In this document: one piece after another, positions 1 to 10,083 of the stretch
Layout of the letters: every line of letters begins with the position of its first letter
How positions within the stretch are numbered: the first letter of the stretch is position 1
Source of the DNA: Sitta carolinensis
Taxonomy: Eukaryota > Chordata > Aves > Passeriformes > Sittidae
DNA: 64,000 nt
Direction: 5' to 3'
Assembly: GCA_032173965.1 (NCBI GenBank)
Contig: JAVUNC010000005.1
Coordinates: 2,294,001-2,358,000, forward strand
Made by a program: the position numbers and the translations under genes
Notes under the pieces: model-generated
Told to the model about the DNA's origin: nothing
Databases searched by the model: none
The model's input: only the letters and a program-made list of their open reading frames with translations

Positions 1-729
1 GACAACCTCCTGCGATACTCCAACACCCACAGGGCCGTTTGCAATAAGCAAGTCTCCACCCAGGAGGAATTTGTGACTGTGGGATCTGTCTCACGTCCTG
101 CAGCATTGCGCAAAAACAGGAAAGCCGTGCAGTCACCGTGGCTAAAAGTAAATTCATGATGAGCTAATATGTTTTGCTCTAATAGTAACATAGTGATGTC
201 TGGTGCTAGCTCAATAGCCAAAAATGACTGGTGATAGTTACACCCTGTGCTTTGCACAGAACAATAAATAAATGATCCAACAAAAATGCCTTGCTTGACT
301 TGTCCTGTTTCCTTGCTAAGGTGCAGGCAGGAGTGCCTGTCCCAAGCTCCTGGAGCCAGGAGTTGTCATGTTTTAGGCTGAGACTTCCAGCATCCTCCAT
401 TTATCACTGTCCTCAGGAGTTTTCAAAAATCTCAGCTATGAAGCAACTATCCCAAGTGAACGTGACAGAAAGTTGTGCTGGTAAAGGCTCAGCTTGTGCC
501 CTCTGTGGTCACTGTGTACAGCCAAAGAGCTGCAGACACGCAGGAGAGACTTCTCCCACGTGCATCAAAGGCCACAGCACATGGTGGGGACAGCCTGTGT
601 CCCCCAGGGATGCTGTTGAGTGGCCTGGTGAAGGTAGAGAAATGGTCTTGACTTCCTTCAAGGAGCACCATGTCCGTCCATCAGGAACAGGTGATGGGAT
701 CTCACCTCTCTCCACAAAGTAGAGTTTGT
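1..729. other. No gene seen; unique low-GC sequence
   Basis: I find no exon with matching splice sites here. The open frames are short and overlap on both strands, which fits chance. The segment runs up to the CR1 fragment that starts near 730. Confidence 0.6.
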
Positions 730-884
730 AACAGGTTGGGGCTGCCCCATCCCTGGAAATGTCCAAGGTCAGACTGGACAGGGGTTGGAGCAAACTGGGA
801 TAGTGGAAGGTGTCCCTGCCCATGGCAGGGTGTTGGAAGTGGGTGATCTTCATAGTTCCTCCCAATCCAAACTGTTCTATAAAA
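730..884 (+). mobile_element. CR1 LINE 3'-end fragment
   Basis: The segment reads like the avian CR1 3' region in the forward direction: a 'ggggctgccccatccctgg' block, then 'ggatagtggaaggtgtccc', 'gcccatggcagggtg', and a tail of 'cccaatccaaactgttctat'. The match is from memory of the CR1 consensus. It is 5'-truncated, as nearly all avian CR1 copies are, and carries no intact reading frame. Confidence 0.88.
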
Positions 885-1894
885 GAGCAGCAAGGACCTG
901 CTAAACCTTTCCCCTTTGGTTTCCAGTTACAGAGCACTTCCCAAAGGAGCCGGGCGGGATCTGGCCCAGCATGAATGATGTGGCTTTCAGCTAGCACTTT
1001 TCACCTGTGGCTCTCAAAGCATTTGGCAAGGGGTTCCCCTCACTTTCCTGTAATTGCAGTAATCTCAGCAATGCACACAATGATTCAGGGGTTTTATCAT
1101 GACATACCTTCGTGCAAAGGATGTGGCACAAACCCGCCTATCTGCAACTCAAAATAATTTCCCCTTGTTAAGGTCACAGTCATGAGTTAATTGCAGGAAA
1201 GAAAATGCAGAAGACTCCACATGCAATCCCAAGAAATTGTTGCTGTCATTCATCCAGCTGGTCAAAATGTGACGATCAGGATCAGTTACTCAGCAACTGA
1301 CCTGGCACTGGGCTCCTTTGGTTTAAGGTCCCGTAGACTCATTTGAACTTGCAGGCAGAAATAAGTTCTTCTAAGGACAGATAGTCTCCTCTTGGAAACC
1401 TAGCACTTCTTGTGAATCGTGGAATTCCTTTGAATTGGAAGGGTGTTTTTTCCACAGGGGAGCTGACTGCTTGTGAATCAGACTTCTGAAGAAAAATTTA
1501 ATTTGGTGATAATTTAAGATTTAGCTAATGCACAGGACGATCTTTTGGCAATAGTATGATGCAAGCTTGACGTTTTCAGGTTATAAACCTCAAGCAAATA
1601 AAAAGGAGAGAAGGATGGCTTCGGAAAAGTTCCACTGGGCTGTAAGTCAGAGGCTGTTCCACAACATTTTATCTCTGAAATGTCATGCTGTACTGGCCTC
1701 AAAGCAAGAAGAACAGACGGTTCATCTAATACAATTATTTTAGGATCCTTTCATCATAAACATTGTGCATGCCAAAATGAAAACGTATCATGGGAAAGCA
1801 TTTCTCATTGAAGCCTGAATCTCCTCCCTAATGTTTATTCTATGTCATGGAGAACACTAGGGGCCAAATACACTCTGGGTTAAAAACACTGGCA
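885..1894. other. No gene seen
   Basis: I see no recognisable exon, RNA gene or repeat here. The sequence has the ordinary AT-rich composition of the flanks. Confidence 0.55.
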
Positions 1895-2266
1895 TCAGTT
1901 CTTGCAACACAAACCTGGCAGGGATTCAGGATGAGACAGCTGAAGGAGGCTGCAGCCTCTCTTGTACCAACAAACCCATTGGTGCCCAGTGCTGGTGAGC
2001 GAGGAAGGGGAGGATGAAGAGGAATCTGGCGCATGCTGGGGAGGTTTGCTCCCTTCTGGAGCTGCTGGCTGGCACCTGGATCCTGGCCGAGGTGTCCCAA
2101 GAGCCTGCGAGGTGCAGAGTAGGTGGGGAGCAGCAATATCCTCCTCCTGTCTTGATGTAAATCCCTGCATGGTGGTGAATGCACCTCCTGGCAACAGCTC
2201 TCTGAATGCCATCCTGGGTGGCAGATCAATCTCTTCTTCGTCTTTGAGAACATCCTGAAGTCTTTT
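1895..2266 (-). other. Candidate minus-strand 3' exon (unidentified)
   Basis: On the minus strand there is a textbook-like 3' splice site: a CTAAC branch-point-like motif, about 35 nt later a long T-rich tract ending CTCCCAAG, then the putative exon starting at about 2266. Two of the three frames stay open. One gives an acidic/basic start (…RLQDVLKDEEEIDLPPRMAFRELL…) and runs to a stop at 1895, with a Ser-rich stretch in the middle; the other runs to about 1840. The third frame stops after about 13 codons. I do not recognise either product and see no partner exon joined in frame with certainty. Open frames of this length also occur by chance in moderately GC-rich sequence, so this may be a cryptic site, a lncRNA exon or the last exon of an unnamed gene. 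Confidence 0.28.
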
Positions 2267-2469
2267 TCTTGGGAGAAAAAAAAGAAAACAACTTTGGCTG
2301 CTGTTAGTTGAGTTGGGGTACTGCAAAATTTTCTCAGCATGTTCCCATTTAGTGGATTATTTGGGCTGTTTCATTGTTCCCACACTCTGGGCTGTTGTCT
2401 TTCCTCTTGCCAACACAATCCATACATTTAACAACAGTGACACTGCACTTTGTTGTATTTAAATTCACA

Positions 2470-3080
2470 TTATTTCCTTGGCTTTCTCCTGCCACGAGTC
2501 TGGAACTTCCACGTCATCTTCGAGTTTATCAGTGATGATTATTATCATTTCCTCTGGGTCAATCCCAAAGACACTGAACAACCCAGGGTCCAAAATAAAT
2601 AAATGGAAGACTTCAATATCTCTAGTCTAATTGAATTTCAAATTGCATTATAAGATCTCTTGCTGAAATAGTTTTTAATCCATTTAGTATCCCAGATTAG
2701 GTTTTGTTACCGTTTTCCTTTAATTGGGACTGTGTTCAGGAACTGTTCAATAACTTGCAGAAATCTAAGTAATTTATAACAGGCTTATCTTTATTAACCA
2801 AACTTACATTCTCATTAAAAAAACATTCATTTGTTTGACATGACAGACTTTCCATAAAACTGCTCAGGCATATCAATCAGGTTAGCATCCTTTAATTCAT
2901 TACTAACCACAGCCTATATCAGATTTTCTTTGATGCTGTTTGGGATCAGATTTAAACCAATGAATTTGTAATTACCTGGGATTTTCCTATTATACAGTCT
3001 TTGGATTCTGCATAGAGTATCCTTGCAAATTTATGCAAAACAGAACCAACACGCTCGGGCAGCTTTGTAATTTTCTTGGC
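2470..3080 (-). mobile_element. Ancient CR1/L3-like LINE remnant
   Basis: Read on the + strand, this looks like the reverse complement of an old amniote CR1-type reverse-transcriptase region. It has an 'atctaagtaatttat' block, 'gactttccataaa', 'gttagcatcctttaattcatta', and 'tttgtaattacctgggatttt' in the same order as the consensus I recall. Divergence is high, with indels, and no frame survives. The right boundary near 3080 is uncertain. It is much older than the young CR1 tails elsewhere in the window. Confidence 0.6.
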
Positions 3081-5024
3081 AATCAGCTGGAATGAGCAGG
3101 ACAGCAGCAGGACTGCCCCAGACCCACCCACACAGGATTTCAGCATCACAGAGATTTGGGGAGGGGGAAACCTTCAGGGATCTCCAGGCTCCTCTCTCAC
3201 ACCCTTCCATCAGACATCCCAGCGCCTTTCCCTGGGAAAGGGGAATTTTGCAAGGATAGAGACCCCAAAAGCTTTCTGGACTCCTGTTACAGTAGTTAAT
3301 TTCTTGAGTTGTATTTTTTCCCTCTTAATACCTAGTTTTAACATCCTTTTCTGCCACTTGGGTTGATTTTCTCTCATCCCATCACTGTGCACCTTCAAGT
3401 AAAATCTGGTGCTGTCTTTTCAAATAATCTCCTAGAGGCAGTTAATGACAGCAATAAGCCTTGTCATAATCTCTACTCTTCTGGGTCCCACCCGGTGTTT
3501 CTCTGTGGGCCCAGGGCTGCCTCCAGTGTGGAGAAATTTCCAGCTTCACCAGAAGCCCCTCTGGTGGGACACAGACTGCTCAGATACTGAGAGCTGCTTG
3601 TTTAATGCTCTCTGCCAAAACAGAAGTGGGCAGATATATTCACCCAGCTTAAATGCTGCCCTAGTCCTTGGACCTGGACAGTGGAGAGTGCCCATGAGCC
3701 TGGAGAGCCTAAGGAAAGCCTTGAGCAAGAGTCAGCTGAGTGCTGGTAATGAGAAAGAGGAGGCAGGTGGATGCCTTGGAACTGCAGGTCTCTGTGACCT
3801 GGCAGGTTTGTGTTCTACCTTTTTTAGAAATGTAATCATTTTATGAGGAACAGTGACCCAGAGAGCTGGGGACTTAATTTAATACATCTCATATAGGCCT
3901 GGGTTTGTTGTCTGATTTATTAAAAGATAGCAGCACAATTTTTGGTGGGTAAAAAAAAAATGCCATCTGTGTGCTGGACACTATAAATCTGAAAGGGTAA
4001 AGAGATGCTTGAATGCATGGTACACTCAGACCCCTTAATTGCCTTTCCTAAAAGCCTGCTTGATCTCACACTGAGATGGAGAGGGGAACAGGTGAGCTCT
4101 GTAGTGCTTACAGGAACATCATCCTCGTCTACCACCCTAAAAAGTGTTTTAATGAAGCCGCCTAGCTCTAAATACAGGCCCTGGGAAGAAGAGGGAATGA
4201 GATGAGGAAATGGGAAATGTCCTCTTCCAGTCCTTCTGGATGGAGAAAAACAACAGGGCAAGCACTGGCATACTGCAGAGGTGAGCAGGGTTTTAAGAGA
4301 CAAACTCATTATTAATTAGATCTGTAATAATGGAGTAAAATGAATAATGGTTTCCTGTCTGGAAAAAGAGCCAAGGATGCTCTGCAAAGAGGGACTGTAC
4401 AAAAACTGCCTTGCAAGCCCAGCAGGAGGGTGTGAAACTGGGTTTGGAGGCAACAGAAGTGCAAATGATGGAGCAAAGTTCCTGTGGGACAAGGACATGT
4501 GAGCTCTCTGGGATTGGACTAACGGGGAGGAGATTGCTGAGCACAGGAAGGTGAGGGCTAATTAAGTTGAAAAAGGTACGAAAATGATGGAACATCTTTC
4601 TCCAAGGAAAGGAAGGAGTGAGGGAAGCAGAAAAAGGAGGATGAACATCAAGTTGTTGAAAGGTGGTAAACAGGACTAGGAAAATTATGTCTGTAAAAGA
4701 ATAGTGTGGCTATGGAGGACTAAAATGAGAAGGACCAGGGGCAAAATGAGTTTCAATTAGGAAGGGATATAGAGGGTGATAAAAGGATGCTCTGCAAAGG
4801 TATTGAAATAGGAGGAAGGCAATGGAAATTATACATAACTGAATTAATGGAAGATGAGAGAACAGAAATAACAACAGAGAAAAGACTGGAGCATTCATTA
4901 GTTTTTATGCTTTAGCTATGGAGGGAAATAAAATATTTTAAAAAAAGATTATGAACTGGTATTTATCAGGACCTCTTTTACTGCAGAGGGTAAGACAATC
5001 GAAACTAGCAAATAAACACTACTA
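3081..5024. other. No gene seen; contains a 17-bp direct repeat
   Basis: There is no supported exon here. A 17-base string (aaggatgctctgcaaag) occurs at 4373-4389 and again at 4783-4799. The short open frames lie on both strands and look random. Confidence 0.5.
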
Positions 5025-6260
5025 AAATCATTCAGAGAAGTTAGGCAGATTCAAGTCAGCAGGACTGGATGAAGTTCCCCTAGAGCACTTCAGGCACTGG
5101 CCAGAGCAATCTGACTCATTAGTAATTATCTGGGAGAGCTCATGGAGAAGGGAGGAGATCCCAGAGGAGGGGAGAAGGGCAAACACTGTGCCTGTCTTTA
5201 AAGAAGGGGAAGCAGGATTTGGGGAATTACACAGCAGCCTGTTCAGCATGTAATGCAGAAAGTGTAATACAATAAACTGTTCAACAATCTCTTTGTGAGC
5301 ATTTGACTGACAAAAGAAAAACATACAGTCAGTCAGACTGGATTTGTCATGGAGGAGTGATGTTAAAACCATCCAGTTTCCATCTTTGAACCCAACAACT
5401 GTGTTGTAGAATAAGGAAGAGGGAGTATATGTCATGTATTTTGAAATAAGCAGGGGTTTTAACATTTCACATGACATTTCCACAAGCTGACCAGGAACTA
5501 TCATCTCTGTGAAATCATCTTAAGATATACTTAACAGAAAATAAATGTATCCACACAAGAATTACTAATTCCTTTCCTTTGGATTTAGAAGGTTTTCCAA
5601 AAGGGCTCCCTCAGGGTTTGCCCCTGGACTTGATTCTAATATTTTCATTAGTTATTTGGATGACAAAATAAAGACTATATAAATACTCAGAGTATGTGTT
5701 CCAAAATGTGGCTGGGAAATCAGAGTAACAGTATAAAATCAACCAGATTTGGTTCAGTAAGCTAAAAAGCAATAAAATATATCAATGCAAAGTGTCAAAA
5801 CGCTGGTCAAGCAGGCATTCCATGGAAAAAGAACTGTGAAAGAGGCACTGGAGAGGACACAGCTATTGCAAAATAAGGCAAATCTTATTGTGGGGCTATG
5901 AACAAGAGTGAAAGATCCAAAGCAATGATTCCACTCGAATGAGGAAACACCAGGTGTGGGTTTGGATGGCATGCTAGGAGAAGGTAGAAGAGTGTCGTAG
6001 ACAAATCATACAGGGGCTGGAGGAAAGCAATGAGAATTATGAGTGGTTCAAAAAAAAAAAAAAAAAAGGAGTATTTTGTTTGCTTTTTCCAGAGGGAAAA
6101 AATATGAAAACTGCCTTCTAAGGCAGAGGAGATTTATAAAAAGGTTTTTGACAATTGTTCTGGGTCCCACAGAAATAAAGTGGCCAAGATTGTTGTTACT
6201 GGATATCTGGGAAAGAAGAACCCAAATTAAACCCAAAAGCTTTCTAATTCAAAGTAAATT
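5025..6260 (+). mobile_element. Ancient CR1/L3-like LINE ORF2 remnant
   Basis: Successive blocks match, in order, the coding part of an old CR1/L3-like element as I remember it: 'tcaagtcagcaggactggatgaa', a 'gggagatcccagaggaggggag' block, 'actggatttgtcatggag', 'ggctccctcagggtttgcccctgga', 'attttcattagttatttggatgac', and 'ggggctggaggaaagcaatgagaatta'. The frame is broken many times and there are large gaps, so it is a dead copy of the reverse-transcriptase region. An 18-nt poly-A run lies at 6050-6067. Boundaries are approximate. Confidence 0.6.
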
Positions 6261-7315
6261 TCTTTGAATTAAAATTTTTAAATCATCTTCTAAGTATTCG
6301 TCTCTGGAAGTTGATCAGCTTCTCTCAGGGATGTTTGGATCCTGCTCAGGGCACTGAGGAGAACGCGTGGTCTTTCTCCATCTGCCCTGTTCCATGACTG
6401 TCTCCTCAAGGGGTGACAGTGCTTCCATCTTCCCCATGCCTGACCAGAATGTGAAATATCGATGCAAATCCTGTGTTTGCACTTTAGCAGAGCTTCAAAC
6501 ACTCTGTTGGTGTTAATTAATTATCCAACAACAGCAGGAAGCCGGTGATACCAAATGCAGCACAGAGCTTCCCTGACCAATAACAAAAGCAATCCTCCCT
6601 CCTGTGCATTGCAGAGCTCAACCAATTCTCTTCCCTAATGCACCAAAAGCAGAACGAAGAGCCTCCTTTGCTGCAGACCTCCCACAGACAGTGTTGGCTG
6701 CTGGGGATCAATGTGGTGCTGAGGTCCTCTCTCCCAAAGGCTCCAAAAATTTGGGAGCGTGCTGGAGGGCAAAGCAGCCATGCAAAAACACGCATTGCAT
6801 GCCAGGGAAACAGTGTGTTGCTCACTTTTCCCTAAAAAGGAACATCTAATTTGTGAATAAAGGAATAATGCATGGATAAAGTTTGCCAGAAGTGTTGTTC
6901 AAGAAGAGCAGGTGGTGAGGAAAAAGGAGGAGGACGTTTGCAGGCTGTATTCCTATCTGGAAGAATTATACTTTCTCTGAACTCTAGAAAGATTATGAAA
7001 CAATCTGCTGGATGTCTCTGGGTAGTGATAAAGGAAAAGCGAAATCAAACAAAACCAGGAGCAGTCTCATGGTAGAGTCCATTGTACTTCAACTAATAAA
7101 AATAAAAAGGAGATAGAGGCACATGTTTTTTGAAAAAGAAAGCAATTATGTAATGAACAAGTGCTAGTGGACCTGAAGGAAAATGATACGTCAAGGATAT
7201 TGTGAATTTTAAAGTGAGAAAAATAAAAGGAAGAGAGTAAAAAGACAAGAGGAGCAACTTTAGATTTTGACTGCTGTTCAGCACAGCCCTCAGGGTCTTT
7301 GGGAATTTTCTGGTA
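6261..7315. other. No gene seen
   Basis: Nothing recognisable here apart from short, unsupported open frames on both strands. Confidence 0.5.
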
Positions 7316-7510
7316 CTCTGAACAAGTTACCTTCTTCTTTCTTAGACTAACACCAAGTTCTGAATGATCAGATGGCAGGGATGGGTTTCCATGGGCATCT
7401 TTTTTCTTGTAAAGCACATTGCTTCTTCCATAAAAGTAGCATGACTGCAGACTGAATTTCTCAGTGTAGATGTTCAGCATGAATTTGCGGAGGGAAAGAT
7501 ATCCATCCAT
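7316..7510 (-). other. Candidate minus-strand exon (unidentified)
   Basis: On the minus strand an ATG at about 7510 opens a frame beginning MDGYLSLRKFMLNIY and continuing through a Lys-rich end (…LGVSLRKKK). There the sequence AAGAAGAAG is followed by GTAACT, a plausible splice donor leaving phase 0. The stretch contains Cys, Tyr and Phe codons that look protein-like, but I recognise no family. If joined to the acceptor near 2266 in phase 0, the frame would stop after about 13 further residues, so a simple link between the two is doubtful. It could be chance. Confidence 0.22.
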
Positions 7511-9853
7511 ATTTTTAGAGATGGCAACTACTCAGCTGGTCAGGCAGCATGGAGAGGCCCCAATGCCTAAGAATTTGCTGCTGTATTTTACCCTGAATAT
7601 TTAACAAAGGCATGGTACCAAAGGTTTTCAACTTAAATAGCACTTTATGGATCTTGTATGATGATGCTCATGGCATCCCCATCCAGCAACTAAATGATCC
7701 CTGTTTCCAGAAGGATGATACAGAGATCAAGAATTCAATAATGTATATTTGGCAAATTTTGGTGCTCCTTAGAGGTGGGCCCCCTTCGTTCACTGGGGAG
7801 ATGAGGTGTGAAATCAATGTTTGTTTGACCTCTGCACCTCTCTGCTTGGTCGCTGGGGTGGCTGCAGCTACTGCATTTCTCATGTTGCTGAAGAGGTGGA
7901 TGAGGAAATGATCACAGAAGATAGGATGTGGTTAAAGCCTCATTTGCTAACTGGGGCTAATGTGAGGGAAGCATATTATGTCTCACATCCATTAAGGCCT
8001 CCAGCAATCACCTCCCTCGAAGGCGAAGGAGCGGCAGAGAAGGAATTGTGACTTCCTGAGTCCCAGCAGCTCCTAGTGCTGTTCCTGTTAATATTCAATT
8101 TTGTGCTGCCCTCGACTTAGAGCAGCTTAGAGCTGAACTATGTCTCACTCTAGCCCCGAGGCTCAGCTGCAGCAAACACAGCTGCAGGAGGCTGAGCCAC
8201 GGAGAGAAACAGCCCCAAAACAGGGTTATCGCACCTCCAGCCGCCTGTGCGGAACCAGCGCGTAGGAGGAGCTGCTCTGTCCACCCCTGCCCTCTCCACC
8301 TCCCCTCTCCAGGCTGTGAGACTCTGGGGAGCTGCTGATTCTGTCAGCTGTGGCCAGGGTCAGACTCTTCTCCCTGTTTTTTACCCTGGATGTGCCAACT
8401 GACCACAGAATTCTCTGCATGCGCTTCCCCTGCATCTCACACCACGCAGCTTCTGCTGTGGCTTTTCCTTCATCTCATTTCCCCCACCTTGAAGTGTGTC
8501 CCATCCTCATTGACCCACCCACCCTCTGATAAGCCCCTTCCACTTCCAGATCATGGTATTAACTTGACATTTGCAAAAGGTCACTGTGTTTGCTCTGCCT
8601 GAGTGTTATATTGCTCACTCTTTTGTTGTTCTGCTTTGTAAGCTCTTCAAGGCAGAGGTTATCTCCTTGGGTGTGACTACGCAGTGGCCAGAACGAGGCC
8701 CTGGTCTCGCTGTGTAACAGCTAAACCAGAAATAATAACTTGCTCACCGATGAAGAGGATGGCTCCAATTTTATAGATTATTCATCAGAGGATACTGAAT
8801 CTTAATTTATATGCAAAACCCTTCCTTCCAGAAGAGGTCCATAAGCAGGATCACAACTAATGTCTTAATTTCAAAGACTACCAGTGTCAGATCCCTGCTG
8901 TATTTCCAGGAGTCCGTTCGGACCATGTGGTATTGCTGGAGCATATGCCATTTGCTGCAGGAACAAATGTGGGACATAAGGGAGGTGACACACAATACAT
9001 ATTTTGTGCATCCAGTTTATGCAGATGAAGTCCTGGCTTTTTTTAGCCTGGAGTTTGTCACGCTGGAGCTGTTTGTTGCATCAAACTAATTGCAATGGGG
9101 ATGAGTGCACTCGCAGCATAGGGGTGTCCCCCCTCCGCTGGCTGCTCCCAGCGAGGTGCAGCTGGTGGAGAAAAGACACATAAATTAATCCTTTGCTCTC
9201 AGGTGAGAATGGATCTGATCCTGTCTGCAGTCCTGACCTGACCAGCATTCCCTGAGGTGGAGATACAGGGCTGGAGCTCTCCCATCTCCGTTAGGCAGCT
9301 GGAAGGGCTCCAGCCAAGGCAGAGACCCAGCGCTATCCGTAAGGCTCTTCTCAAACATAAACCAGTTCTGAGCCTCAGCCACAGCCAGGCTACACCAGAA
9401 AGGAGGGTGGGGGAGTGGGGCTGTCAGACGCAGTAGCCTGAAGCCTGTGGTTGAGGCTGCTCTTCACCTGATGGTGGCATTGCAGAGGAAATGCATCCAA
9501 GGCTCGAAGAGGTGCAGGTGGGGAATTGTGGCCTTTAGCTTCAGTGCCAGGAGCAGCAAGGCACCAGACTGCCAGCTGTGCTGGCTCTAGGAACAGCCTG
9601 ACCTGCTCCTCTGCCATGGTTTGTTTTGGGACTAACACAAAAGCTAAATTATCCCTCCAAACAATGTACAGCTATTCCCAGGTATTAACTTTTCCGTTGC
9701 TAATAGTGATACTCCTCAAATTCCTCTACTTTTTTGCCTTGAAAACAGCTCATTCCCTGAGTTAGCCCAGATCCTCTGCTTCTCCATGATATCCCCTGCC
9801 AGCCAGAGAAAACTGTACTAGGCAGGATAGGGCAGCGCTGTGGCTCAGAGTCA
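7511..9853. other. No gene seen
   Basis: This mixed-composition sequence is slightly GC-richer at 8.1-8.5 kb and 9.1-9.6 kb. A + strand frame of 99 codons at 7612-7911 has no supporting splice sites or recognisable motif. Confidence 0.45.
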
Positions 9854-10083
9854 CTACACAGAGATTAATTGCTTGACACGGGTGGGTTGGTGGCTTGAAG
9901 GTGGATGCCAACCCAGAGGTGTTAGGGCTGAGTTCTGCTTCAATTCCTGATCCGAGTCTCTCCCTCCTGCCCGTGTGCACCCTGCAGGAATATAACTGAG
10001 TTTGAAGTATCTGCTTCCTCCCAAATCCATCTGGAATTCATTAATGGGTTCAGAAGCTTTTGGGAGAGGGGGATGGACACATA
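9854..10083 (-). other. Weak minus-strand exon-like segment
   Basis: On the minus strand a pyrimidine-rich run ending TTTTCTGTGCAG precedes a frame with the stretch 'ASEPINEFQMDLGGSRYF' and stays open to 9854. No convincing donor follows and I recognise no protein. It is listed only because acceptor and frame coincide. Confidence 0.15.
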
